From: Prochilodus magdalenae | Lineage: Eukaryota > Chordata > Actinopteri > Characiformes > Prochilodontidae | Reading direction: 5' to 3' | Length of the DNA: 64,000 nucleotides | Assembly (NCBI GenBank): GCA_024036415.1 | Contig: JAMWET010000160.1 | Location: 72,001 to 136,000 of the forward strand | Made by a program: the position numbers and the translations under genes | Notes under the pieces: model-generated | What the model saw: only the letters and a program-made list of their open reading frames with translations | What the model was told of the DNA's origin: nothing | The model's database searches: none | Shown here: one piece after another, positions 24,398-35,215 of the stretch | Layout of the letters: every line of letters starts with the position of its first letter | Position numbering within the stretch: position 1 is the stretch's first letter

Positions 24398-24780
24398 TAT
24401 TTCCAAAGGTTTGTAGACACACCTCATCCAAAGTTTCATCTGAATTGACTGGTATAGATATGGAATGTGTTCCTCTTTGCTGCAGTAACAGCCTCTGCTC
24501 TTCTGAGAACACTTTACACTAGATGTTGGAACACGATGTGACAATTTGATTACATTCAGACGCAGGTGAGCTCAGATACTGATGTTGAATGACTGGTTCA
24601 TGATCACTCCTAACTCGTCCCAGAGGTATTGGATATAGTTCCATTGCTACAGAGAATGCAGCTCCATTGAACCACAGCTCAATGCTGGGGGGCTTTCTAT
24701 TTCTCTAGCTGGCATGGGGACCCTAGGCTCGTACATCTCCGTTTCATTCTGTTGGCACTTTTCTATAGAGATGTGTGCGG
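24398..24780. repeat. Dispersed repeat remnant, probably a DNA transposon
   Basis: It abuts the SINE and carries the phrases 'tttgtagacac', 'ttcatgatcactcc', 'cccagaggtattgga', 'gagaatgcagctccattg' and 'caatgctggggggcttt'. I recognise these as a common fish repeat, probably of DNA-transposon origin. No frame is intact and no terminal repeats were found, so class is uncertain. Confidence 0.45.
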
Positions 24781-25950
24781 TTCAGCTGGGTCAGCTATGA
24801 ATAAATATTCAAATATCTGGATTCAGTAATTAGAAGGCATATAAACGGTTCATATACAATCAGCAGTTTGAATGGATTCATCTACAAATCACAATGTAAA
24901 CACAGGCAGTGAGAGAATGGTGGGGAGGGAGGCTCTTAGAACTTTGTGCCATGTGTAGTCAGCTACTAATGCAGAAGAGTGGATCCTAATTCACACAGTT
25001 TTCTATTTATAACTCACAGGATCGGGAGCCAAAGGAGCATGCACTGAAACAAAGTCAATAAGACGCTGCCAGCCACGGGCGTGCGGAGTCGGTATCTAGA
25101 TATCTGATAATTGCCCCAAGCAGCAGAAAGCATCCATAGCTGCTGGAATTACCAGGCAGCCTCATGTTTACTTTCCTTATACCGAGGCGGTGTGCGGGAG
25201 GGGGGCTTTGTGTACACTGCCTGTGTGTGTGTGTTATTCTGCTGTTATGAGGTGTATATAGATGATAGTGCCTCTTTCATGTTTGCAGTGGGTAGTGAAT
25301 GTAGGTCATTTACAGCAGCAAGAAGTATCTAATGGTATGTAACGGTTACAGCTGCTTTACACTCACTAGCGTGTATATACTGACATCAGACGGAACACTA
25401 CATGACACCAGTCTGAAAGTTTAGACAAAAAGCCCATGATAAATTTTCAACAAACTTTCAAGATTTTAAGACACTGAAATGAAACTGACCGTATAAGCAT
25501 TTGTCTTATGGCCAGGAGAGAGTCTGATCTTTAACTCCCCAGATGATTCGGCATTGCTGTGCTGACGATGCTTTGTTGCTTCCATGTTAGGCATAGTTAG
25601 GCAGCAGAAAGACGAGTTTTCCTTGTGGGGCCTGCATGTATTGAGGATACAGACCTCTGGACAGCTTTTGACAATGGATTGGACTGGATTGACAGCTGGC
25701 AAAACACTGTTATTAGCTAATGTAGCTATTTGTCCTTGTGATAAAATGGTTATTTTTACCATATGTTATGTGTCTTAAGCAAATGAAACGCACATCTACG
25801 TGCTTCATTGGTCGTTTCTGGTTCACTCATTCTAACATTGCGTCCGTCAGCCAACAACAGGCTTGTTGTCTGCCAAAACAGTGTTGATGAGCAGCCATCT
25901 ACTTTGGGCTCTGACTTCATGACGCCTCGGATTGAAGACAGACCTTCAAG
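24781..25950. other. Intron 1 sequence, nothing recognised
   Basis: No coding, RNA or repeat signature that I can support, other than a short GTGTGTGTGT run near 25222. Confidence 0.45.

Positions 25951-25954
<4 letters not shown>

Positions 25955-26010
<56 letters not shown>
25955..26010. repeat. (TG)n microsatellite
   Basis: A pure TG run of about 56 bases. Confidence 0.97.
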
Positions 26011-26013
<3 letters not shown>

Positions 26014-26327
26014 GTGAGAGAGTGACAGGCTGGGCAGTATGATAAATCTCCAAGGGTGTGTCTTTCCTTATGTGAGAGCATGTGTGGGTTGTGTGTGAGC
26101 GTGTGTGTGTGTCTCAGAGTACATCCAGAAACATCATCTCTTTTTCCCTGCCCTGTTTTTCTACATTTCCCTCGGATGACATGATGACATGACGAATGGA
26201 CCTGTGCCACTCTGGCCTGAGTGAAGACATCCATCAGAAAGAGGGCGAGAGAGAGAGAGAGGCTGGTGCTGGAACTGTGTATTATAACCTCCATGTGTTG
26301 AAAGGCCTAAAACAGGACACTGCTCTC

Positions 26328-26330
<3 letters not shown>

Positions 26331-26387
<57 letters not shown>

Positions 26388-26388
26388 C
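26331..26388. repeat. (GA)n microsatellite
   Basis: A nearly pure AG run of about 58 bases. A shorter GA run lies at about 26248-26262. Confidence 0.97.
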
Positions 26389-29330
26389 CCTGAAGCAGCT
26401 ATACATTCCAGTTCTTTTTCATGTAGCTACTGTGGCCCTGTTTACGCCGGCCATTAGCATCTGATCTCAATCGCAGTGATATGATCAGAATCTAGTCCAG
26501 ATACTGCACGTTTACACTTGCCTTTCGTTACATGGTATTTACACTACACTCAGGTTAGTACGGCGGCAGTGTAGGCTTTTACATGTATCCTGCAGTTGCG
26601 CTTCAGAGAGATCCAGAGAATCCAAACACCATATTTTACATCACTTCAAACCCCAAAAACACTTCAGATCAACCCCGCTGCACTTTTTGCAGTGCGAGTT
26701 GGATTCATTTAGATACACACAGATGTGTTAAGATACACACATAGCGAGGTTCCTTTCCAATGAGGGCTCTGGCGTGATCATATCTCTTTCAGAAGCTTTT
26801 GTAATCTTGTCTTGTTCAGTCTTGACCTGCACTGCGTTTTCAGTAACTCGTTTTTCGTTCTGCGTTGTACAGCGTTATTGTTGCTAGCATGGCTGTGTGC
26901 CGTCCACTGGCTACTTGGGTTGAGTTGGTGGACCAATCCTGACCTGTTGACCAATCAGTGTTCCTGATTTATTGCTCTATGTCTGAGGTCCAGTCAGATA
27001 CAGCGTCTTTTACTGCATCCTTTCTTTACTTTCCATCTAAAATAGACACTTTTTATTGGTTGGTCTCTTGGAATTAGACGACTAGAACATAATGGCTTCC
27101 CTGTGATTTGACTAGCTTATTGCATGTATGAGGAGCCGGGTTATTAGCAGCCTGTGTGATGCAGAAATGAAGTAATGATGCTTTTTCTAGTGTTTTAGTT
27201 TCACGTTGCACCTTGCCACTGTGATTGGAATCCCGTTGGACCCTGTTTGGAAGGTTGCCAATGGTTACCTCTGATTGGCCTCTCGCACGTATGCACGCAC
27301 GCACATGCCTGCTTGGCAGAATAAGTGATTTGTCTTTGGGGAGCTTTTTTGCCTTGCTGCTGGGGTGGGGAGCTGTGCCTGGTATTGATTTGGTTGGTGG
27401 GCCGGGGGATTTCTCCAGGGAGCTAATAAAAATAATTACAAAAAGATCATCAAAGCTCGGCAGCCTTCTACCCTCCACATGAATAAATATGTGATAAAGA
27501 TAATCAGAGGGCTGCTGAGTCTGCTTGTGTGGTCAGCGGAGGGGGAGAGAGACGCGTTCACCTGCTGGAAAAGAGAAAGCATGCATCGGTTCTTTCTGTA
27601 TTTGAGTTACACATGCCATGCAGCCTTATACCTCGCTCCATGGTTTAAGGCACAGTTTCTACTTGGGAATAATAGTAATAGGTTTACAGTTTAGGGAATA
27701 GTAGGAATAGTTTCATGTTTTAGGAAATAGTTTCTACTGAGGACTAATAGGAATAGTTTTGCGATTTAAGGAACTAGATAACTAGATAAGTAATGGCCTC
27801 TAACACCAGTTAACATCATCCCAATGGCGTGTCTACATCACTCTTGTCTCAAACCATATTCAGTGGTTCTAGAATCCCAGGCCTGTAGGACACAATGTTG
27901 TTTTAGCTTCGTCTGGACTAACGACTCCAGGATTACATTAACGGTGAGGATATTTATACGTATGCTTTAAGAAAGAAGAACCAAGTTACTGCTACAGTTT
28001 TCCCCTTGTGTTCCCCTTGTTCCTTCCCATTCATCTTCCACAACTAAATGAATATGGTGAACCGTGTAGTACAGGGGGGATAAAATTAGCGTTCTCCCCA
28101 TGCTGCGGAGCAGGGGGAGGTGCATAGAGGCAGCCATTGTTCCTGACCAGCCTGTAAACAATGCTCGACATTACAAGCTCAGCCCCTTGAGACCTTTTTG
28201 CGCATCCATAGAAACTATGTCCTCTTCATGGTTCTTCATGATCCAACCTTTAATCTTGGAATTAAACTCCAAATTGAATGTGGAGAAGTGAAAGTAGTTT
28301 TCCGATAGATTGCATGGTATCCATGATGTCTATGAAAGTGTCATCTGTCTCAGTTAAGAGAAAGTTTACTGCACAGCTACAAACAGCACTACAAGCCAAA
28401 GTTAAGCTTTATTATTATTATTATTTTAAATGACTGATTTCTATATTTCTCAAACAGCTCTTTGAGTATCTTAAGATTTGCACGAGGCTAATGTAAACCT
28501 AGCTTCAAAGAGCTTTGGGCTGCACCAGATCTTGCGGCTGAAATGATCGCTGGTCATTAACCCTCTACTGTAGTTTTGATATTCCATTTATTTGTAAAAA
28601 GCCCATCATGTCCATTTAACCTCCTTTTATTTCCCTCGATCTTTCCGTTTCGTTTTTCTTGTGTTGCGGCGCGTGGCACACAGTGGGAAGTGTGTAAAAT
28701 AATGGTGTCTCTCCGGCGGAGCTGAGGGGGGTCGGAGGTCTAAAGGGGAGAAATGACTCTTTGATTGGCGCGGGCCTGGGCCGGGGTGAAGTGCACTCGT
28801 CCAGGCTGCAGAAAGCTCTTGATTGCACAACAACCAATGATCGCATTAGGTGAGGGCAACAGCGAGAACGTTTTACTGGATGGAGAGAGAGAGAGGGAGG
28901 AGAAAAAAACGCTTTGAAACAAATTGACTTTGCCGGTGGCCAGTCTAGTGCCCTGCTGATGGAAAGATACATTAGCCTTTCACAGTGATATGCGACGTCC
29001 ACGTGTGTCAAAACGTACAGAGAGACTGTGAAAATTGAAGGCAGTGGTCAAGGCCTGAAAGGCAAGTCGTTTTCTGTTTGGAATCAGGGTGCAATGTACA
29101 AATTGGAACACTACAGTTTTAATCACAGCATGGGCTGTACATTGCCTTAGCTAACTGCCTGTGATGGGTCAGATCAGCCAGAAGCTTCCAAACCCCATGA
29201 TGATGATGTTGGTAATGTCACTCAATCCTCAAACCCCAGAAAATGGATGTACTAGCCTTTTTGGCCAAACCCTCACGGCTTTGGTCATAAAACATCATGT
29301 TTTGACTTTAGGTTTTCCTTTCACTGTACC
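26389..29330. other. Intron 1 sequence with a small degenerate tandem duplication
   Basis: Mostly unique-looking. At about 27640-27770 the phrases 'gtttctact.ggga.taatag.aatag' and 'tttagg(g/a)aatag' recur two or three times, a small local tandem duplication. The 28616-29011 minus-strand frame (131 codons) has no recognisable domain. Confidence 0.45.
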
Positions 29331-29332
29331 TA

Positions 29333-29863
29333 CAGGGGTTGGACAATGAAACTGAAACACCTGGTTTTAGACCACAATCATTTATTAGTATGGTGTAGGG
29401 CCTCCTTTTGCGGCCAATACAGCGTCAGTTCGTCTTGGGAATGACATATACTGCGTCCTGCACAGTGGTCAGAGGGATTTTAAGCCATTCTTCTTGCAGG
29501 ATAGTGGCCAGGTCACTACGTGATGCTGGTGGAGGTTCATCCTTCTTGGTGGTATGCTGACATTACCCTGGATACCGTGGCTCTTGATACATCACAAAGA
29601 CTTGCTGTCTTGGTCACAGATGCGCCAGCAAGACGTGCACCAACAATCTGTCCTCTTTTGAACTCTGGTATGTCCCATAATGCTGTGTGCATTGCAGTAT
29701 TTTGAGCAGAACTGTGCTCTTACCTGCTAACTGAACCTTCACACTCTGCTCTTACTGGTGCAATGTGCAATTAATGAAGATTGGCCACCAGGCTGGTCCA
29801 ATTTAGCCATGAGACCTCCCACACTAAAATGACAGGTGTTTCAGTTTCATTGTCCAACCCCTG
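29333..29863 (-). mobile_element. Tc1/mariner element, internally deleted, with perfect 31-bp TIRs
   Basis: The element is 531 bp, begins CAGGGGTTGGACAATGAAAC and ends in its exact inverse; the 31-base arms match without mismatch. It is flanked by TA on both sides (29331-29332 and 29864-29865), as Tc1 elements are. The minus strand between about 29700 and 29545 reads as a transposase N-terminal DNA-binding stretch (GQIVGARLAG, then SVTKTASLCDVSRATVSRVM). About 29530-29390 reads as the transposase C-terminal end. The central catalytic DDE part is absent, joined at about 29530-29545. It is therefore non-autonomous. The perfect TIRs suggest a fairly recent insertion or recent mobilisation by a full-length relative. 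Confidence 0.93.
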
Positions 29864-29889
29864 TACATACAACCTCTGCAGAGTAAAGT

Positions 29890-30290
29890 TTAAGGGTGTG
29901 TAAATTGGTTTAATTGAGGTAGAGGTGGACTGATGCCAGGCCTTCTGGAAAAGTGCCATGTGACAGCAAGCCGCTCATCTTGGTGCTGACCACGGTGCCT
30001 CCACACATGGTTTCGTTGGTTGCCTCCTTCAAGGCAAAAGCGGAATTGGTCACTGAAGATGACCCGCTGCCATTCTAAGTCACTCCATGACAGTCTGGCA
30101 TGACAAAGCAAATGGCCGATAGCAAATTCCAATGGTGCTGGCACTAACAGGATGACCATTAAGGGTATCACTGCTCACTGAATGTCTGCAACCGTGGCTG
30201 TTGAGTCAGTCAGAGACAGCGATAAGGTCCCTTCTTGGTTACGTCACATACATGGCCAGGCATATAGCATGAATCATTCGCATGTCTCAC
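29890..30290 (-). mobile_element. Tc1-like transposase remnant (copy B)
   Basis: A minus-strand frame (30171-29890) contains LSWSDLEWQRVIFSDQFRF followed by N-R-N-HVWRHRGQ. This is the catalytic-core region of Tc1-like transposases (W..V.FSDE.RF.. and VWRR.G). The usual FSDE acidic residue is replaced by Q, so the catalytic D/E set is not intact. Homology to 4788-5220 extends right to about 30260. It belongs to a different Tc1 family from the adjacent element at 29333-29863, which ends only about 27 bp away. Confidence 0.78.
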
Positions 30291-30299
30291 AATGTCAAA

Positions 30300-31204
30300 C
30301 CTCCCCACCAAGTTTCATTCCTGTTCGTTGATTCCTTCTGGGTGCAACTGTTTGTGCAGCTGCGTTTTATGATGATGGGCATATGTACTATTGCATAGAC
30401 ACAAAGATATCATGACCGTATCTCTCTGGTCTTGAACCTGAACCGTTCAATTGCGCTGCTGGTGGTGTTCTGATTAGGGAAAAGAATAAATTGTGTCTGT
30501 TGGCTAATTGCAAAATGAACAGAATTGAGATTGCACTGATTCTGTATGGAATTCTGAGGGTTTAGGTTTGTGTGTAAAGCAAATGAGGTCAGCTTATGAA
30601 ATGTATACATACAGTAATGTGTGCACATTACACAGAGGCAGTAAAACCATGCGTATTCTATTTATCTAAATGAAAAGGATTTTGTACGGTCACATTCATC
30701 CTTCAACGCATTAGCCATCCCCCCTTTTCTGTAGCAATCACACAGGCATCTGCTGAGTGCATTTTTCTCTTGCTTTAGAGAAGCAGCAGGCAGATGGTGC
30801 CTCAAGGTTTAAGTGATTAGAGGATGTAGATTGGAATACAAATTGGGTTAAAAGAAATTAAACTGATAGAAATCGAATTGCGTGGCGAGCGTTCACATCT
30901 CTGCCATGGCCACGTAAAACCTCTGCCAGTAACAGTGTGTTATAGAAGAGAAGCAGATGCTCCAATCAGATAGCTCTGTGTGTGAGGTGGGGGGGGAGAA
31001 GAGGGTCTATAACACTGTCACCGTATCCTGCTCCCCCAGTTTATCAATGTCATAATATTAATTAGCACTCAATTCATTAAATTAGGTCTAATGCAACAGC
31101 CATAATGAAGTATATTATTCCTTATTGTGATGATATTTCTCAGTGTTCTATAGCCGGACCAAATCACCTAGGAATGAATGAGGTCATGTGACTTGCTGAG
31201 ATAC
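30300..31204. other. Intron 1 sequence, possible conserved AT-core segment
   Basis: No gene or repeat recognised. 31035-31150 contains a cluster of TAATTA/ATTAAT/TAATG cores in non-repetitive context (see findings). Confidence 0.4.
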
Positions 31205-31459
31205 ATATCGTCGCTGTCCAAAGAAAAACAGGTATCTCCAAAATGGCAAATTTACAGGAGAGGCCAAAAACCTCCTTTAATTTGAATGGAAGTCAATGGA
31301 ACCAGACGTCTTTCCAAGCAGTTTTGGGCCATTTCTGTCGGTCCATTCTTCATGGAATTTCCACACAGTGTAAACAGCAGCTTATGTGATCAAATGAGGC
31401 ATGAAAGTAAAAATCAACCAAAATGGAGATACATGTTTTTCTTTGGACAGCGAGGATAT
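31205..31459. mobile_element. MITE, ATCGTCGCTGTCC family, intact copy 3 (255 bp, inverted)
   Basis: Left end ATATCGTCGCTGTCCAAAGA; the inverse of the right end is ATATCCTCGCTGTCCAAAGA. The arms extend about 36 bases with two mismatches (..AACA.GTATCTCCA). The interior is the reverse orientation of the 23737 copy: caggagaggccaaaaacc, then gtcaatggaaccagacgtc, then gg.ccatttctgt.ggtcc. The 104-codon frame across it is an artefact. Confidence 0.88.
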
Positions 31460-32585
31460 ATAACGATAGACTGCCAAAAGAAAAAAGAACACAGCACATA
31501 CAGTACGGTCAGAGAAAAGTCAGAGACTACCAGCATCTATTTGATTCAGTCAAAACAGCCACTATGTACCAGTTATTCATGTTTCAGGAGACACTTCTGA
31601 AATCAGGATACTCAAGGACACAACACACAAGATGATCCACTTGCATAGGAGATGAAAACTGGAGTTGAACACTAATTAAAACAGATTCAGAGACAAAAAT
31701 GAGACACCCAGAAACAGTGTGAGACCTGGTAGGTCACCAAAACTGAACTTAACGTAGCTGTCAAGGCTTTTATATGCCACTGAAAAATGGTGGCTATAGC
31801 TAATTACTTAATGGCCGTTTTGTGTGGAAAGTTTTGCTCAGTGTCGCATGTCTGTTAAGAGAAGCGAGTAGTAGTGTAGAAGTGAGGGAAACAGTAAACC
31901 TTCATTATACAGTCATTATACAGTGACACAGTAGCACAGTAAACGATATTTAAATAGTTCTTCCAGCTTTAGACTCTGTAGTAGATCAGATCACGTTCCA
32001 TTAGCAGGTTGTGACCCCGTCCCTGGTCTGTGCTTTGTCCGCTGCTCCACTTAGACAGCAGACACCAGCTCTGATCATTAATCAATGAGTGGGAAATGGC
32101 AGGAATTAGCCCAAATTAGGTGAAGTGGGTAGAAGTCACCTCCTCCAAACCAGGGTCAATACAACACGGCAGGAGGCGATTGACCTTATGGAGCCTTTAC
32201 AGAAGGACAAGACACACATCAGGCTCACAAGCGCGTGCATGAGGGCTGCGCGGTTTATCCTCTTTTAGTCATGACTGTAGTACTGGCTGTTGTGCTTCTG
32301 ATATTGCAGTCTGGAATGTGCACATGAGCATCCAACCCGTCCCTGTATGTTTATTTTGTAAGCGTTGTAACCACATGTCTTTGCTTTTTTTTGTGGTGGC
32401 TGACTTCAAACTTTCGAATGTAAGACTGTGCCACAGAACAGTTCCTTAATTTACCAATGAAGCAATATACACCTTCTTCTTTCGGATTGTCGGGGAGATT
32501 TTGAGCCATTATGTGAATGAAAATTTTGATGATGCGTTGCAAAAATGCATTACGTTTCTAATCTATCCCCTTCTAATTACGTGCT
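31460..32585. other. Intron 1 sequence, nothing recognised
   Basis: No supported gene, RNA or repeat. Open frames are short and without domains. Confidence 0.45.
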
Positions 32586-32587
32586 GA

Positions 32588-32900
32588 CGTGTAATGGTGG
32601 TGGTGGTGTGTGTTGTGCTGCTGGAATGTTGAAACACCTCAGTGTCACTACTGGGCTGAGAATCGTCCACCAGCCAAAACTAACCAGGGAGCAGCGTCCT
32701 GTGGGCAGCATTCTGTGACCACTGATGAAGGACTAGAGGATGACCAACACAAACTCTGCATCAGCAGAGGAGCTGTCGTCTCTGGCTTTATGTCTACAAG
32801 CTGCACCAAGCTAGGTAGATAAGAGTTTACACAGTGTGTCAAAACTCCAGCAGCACTGCTGTGTCTGATTCACTCACCAAAATGACACACACATTGTCAT
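32588..32900. repeat. Fish dispersed repeat, middle part of the 'CCACTTTATTAGG' family
   Basis: Contains 'aacacctcagtgtcactac', 'gagaatcgtccaccagcc', 'gcagcattctgtgaccact', 'gatgaaggactagaggatga' and 'ctccagcagcactgctgtg' in the order known from a large fish repeat. The last phrase is partly self-complementary. No intact coding frame. Confidence 0.65.
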
Positions 32901-34230
32901 GCTGACGGAATGGCTTCACTCTCCTGCCCTTGTCCTTGCTTCAGGGTGCTGAATCTGCTCCCGCTTCAGAACCACACACATCAGAAGTTTGCTTTTTCCG
33001 CACATTCATCACCAGCATTCAGGTTTTTCTGGGCCCACTGAACCAGAAGCCCCACTCTGCCCTCCTCCACCACCTCCACAACTGGTTATATACGGTACTG
33101 ACACAAAGAACTTGCACCTTTATATGTCAGCGGAGCACCTGCCCTCCTCAGGGACCTCCATGTCCCTGTTTCGTTTGCTCTGCTTGCTCTAGTCAGGAGA
33201 TGCACCATGGCGTACTTCAGAAAGAGCATGCTATAACAGAGTTGTTTTATATGACACTTTTTCAGCTTGGCATTATCTGTATCCCTGATTTTGTTAAAGG
33301 TGAAGATGATTTGTTGCCCAAACACACACTCAGAGAAGCCAATATAATCAAATGCTAACATAAACCTCCCCCGTACTCTTTTCTAAAGTCATTCTGAGAG
33401 TTAAGCAATTCAAATCCTTGAAAAGAGTGGAAAAAGAGCATTTACAATCAAGAGAGGGCCCCCACTCACGCAAGCCATGTCCTGTTAAAGCGTGTAATGC
33501 TAACATGGCAGCGATAGCCGGCCAGGCTAAGCCTCTCTTTTTGGCTGGGTTTTTTGGGGGATCAGGGCCTGCTTTTGTTTCCAGCTCGTCCAGGCTTCAG
33601 TGATGTAAATGCTGGGTGGCCCCTTGCTCCTTATCTCTGGGGTTAAGACTCGCACTGCACGCTCTCCCCAGCACTATTATCATAAGGGCCAGACTTCTTG
33701 CGCAGCTTGCTGGCATCACCCATACATGAAGCAGAGCCAGGCAGTGGAAGGCTCAGGGGATTAGCATTTTAACACAGCGTGGGTCTAACCCCTCCAAAGC
33801 CCTCTGTCACACGGGGCAGATCCCTGATGACCTGCTGGTGCGCTACATGACGCCCCGAATTAGCTCACTGGGTAGGGAGGTTTGAATCCTGCGTGATGTG
33901 GAGAGAATAATACTTGAGAGTCGGTAGTTCTGGGACTTACAGGGAGAATGAGAAACAGGATTTCTTTGCCCCACACCGCCATGAAAAGAAAGTATCATTG
34001 GTCAGTCTTCAGAATCTCTTAAGATGAGATGTGATGATCTTTGGTGGCTGTGTGTACCGTGCTTTGCCAGTGTAAATGAGAGTGTGTTCTGGTCCTGCAC
34101 CAGATAAAGATCATTCCCGGCAATGATTAAGGCAGTTAATTAAATTACATTGTCAACAGGAATGCAGTGGAGTTAGATTTTAGTCAAGGTCTTGTTTCCA
34201 AAGACAAACTATAAACTCAAATTAATTAAA
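32901..34230. other. Intron 1 sequence, nothing firmly recognised
   Basis: Contains a 142-codon plus-strand frame (from a TTG at 32930) that begins near an acceptor-like 'ttgcttcag' but has no domain or donor match; not called. 34105-34165 has closely spaced ATTAA/TTAATTAA cores. Confidence 0.4.
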
Positions 34231-34232
34231 AT

Positions 34233-34453
34233 AGTACATTTACATTTACATCATTTAGCTGATGCTCTTATCCAGAGCGACTTACATGGTTAATCATATT
34301 ACAGGTAGGCCAGTGTAGTGTTAGGAGTCTTGACCAAGGACTCTTATTGGTGTAGCACAGTATAGTCACCCAGACTGGGATTCGAACCCCAGTCTCCTGC
34401 ATGTGGTGGTGGTTCCCTGGCAGGTAGTGCTGTTACCTGCTGAGCTACACCAA
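34233..34453 (-). repeat. tRNA-derived SINE, copy 2
   Basis: Same structure and orientation as the element at 24180-24397: A-box-like TGGTGTAGCTCAGCAGGTAA and B box GGGGTTCGAATCCC (complement of 34377-34390). The tail runs through GGATAAGAGCATCAGCTAAATG to repeated TAAATG. It lies 430 bp upstream of the exon 2 acceptor, outside the splice signals. Confidence 0.85.
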
Positions 34454-34855
34454 CCACCAACCAGTAAGCATGATTAGTGGGCAGTACCATTTAAGTACCA
34501 TGCTGTTCTGTTTAAACAGCTGTTAGCTTAACATTAGATGGGTAGCTAGCTTTTTATGCTAACAAAAAAATCAGGTAGCATTATTTGTTATCACCAAAAA
34601 GGCCTGACGTTGATCAGCAGCACCTCTATCTCAACCGAGAGTTATTATTCTTATTCAGTGGGTCATTATAAAATCGCTGGATGCCATCCTTTGACATTTT
34701 AACTGGTCGTTTCAAAAATTTTAGTCAAGATATAGGAGACCTGACCTGTGCATATTGTGCCATGGTAATGCCAGTCCTCAGCAGGAGGTCGTTGAAAGAT
34801 GTCCAGTTACTTATCTAGGAGCCTGACATGAAGCACCCGAGAGAGTCACACGCCT
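34454..34855. other. robo: Intron 1 sequence just before exon 2
   Basis: Non-repetitive intron. The pyrimidine tract of the exon 2 acceptor begins at about 34858. Confidence 0.5.
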
Positions 34856-34887
34856 CATTGCTCTCTTGTTCTCTATCTGCTTTCCAG

Positions 34888-35214
34888 GATCCCGTCTGCG
34901 GCAGGAGGACTCCCCGCCCCGCATCGTGGAGCACCCCTCCGACCTGATCGTGTCCAAGGGCGAGCCGGCCACCCTCAACTGCAAGGCCGAGGGGCGGCCC
35001 ACGCCCACCGTGGAGTGGTACAAGGACGGAGAGAGGGTGGAGACGGACAAGGACGATTCTCGCTCCCACCGCATGCTGCTGCCCAGCGGCTCCCTGTTCT
35101 TCCTGAGAATAGTCCACGGCCGACGCAGCAAACCAGACGAAGGGGCGTACGTCTGCGTGGCCCGAAACTACCTCGGAGAAGCCGTCAGTCGCAATGCCTC
35201 TCTGGAAGTTGCAT
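34888..35214 (+). CDS. robo: robo exon 2: immunoglobulin domain 1 (Slit-binding)
   Basis: The exon is 327 bp, phase 1 on both sides, with acceptor TTTCCAG|GATCC and donor GCAT|GTAAGT. It encodes residues 20-128 of the receptor. Visible are the conserved GSRLRQED start, [19 protein letters not shown], the two disulphide cysteines (C51 in TLNCKAEG, C109 in [10 protein letters not shown]), the core tryptophan (W63 in VEWYKDG), and an N-glycosylation site N122-A-S. In vertebrate Robo receptors Ig1 binds the second LRR domain of Slit and steers axon repulsion. [17 protein letters not shown] and SRNASLEVA agree with ROBO2/ROBO3 and not ROBO1 (which has GGERVETD, GRKSRPDEG, SHNASLEVA). [14 protein letters not shown] differs from the ROBO2 form DVIVSKGEPTTLNC. 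The exon's last base, T, fits a following Leu as in ROBO2 (VALLRDDF). Paralogue robo2 or robo3 is unresolved. Confidence 0.97.
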
Positions 35215-35215
35215 G

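Larger units (their letters stand above)
11285..34887 (+). other. robo: robo intron 1 (23.6 kb, phase 1)
   Basis: Bounded by GTAAGT at 11285 and a pyrimidine-rich acceptor ending TTTCCAG at 34887 (tract from about 34860). Contents recognised are MITEs, two tRNA-SINEs, Tc1-like elements and microsatellites, listed separately. Long first introns containing regulatory elements are usual for ROBO genes. I found no internal exon with both splice sites and a Robo-like frame, though an alternative first exon could be missed. Confidence 0.8.

Noticed and set aside
32930..33358. 142-codon plus-strand frame after an acceptor-like sequence as a hidden exon
   Set aside because: Starts at TTG, resembles no Robo or other known domain, lacks a phase-compatible donor and would disrupt the exon 1-exon 2 join.
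24321..34390. tRNA genes on the minus strand suggested by GGGGTTCGAATCCC
   Set aside because: B boxes belong to tRNA-derived SINEs with a LINE-type tail; no acceptor stem or anticodon arm can be closed.
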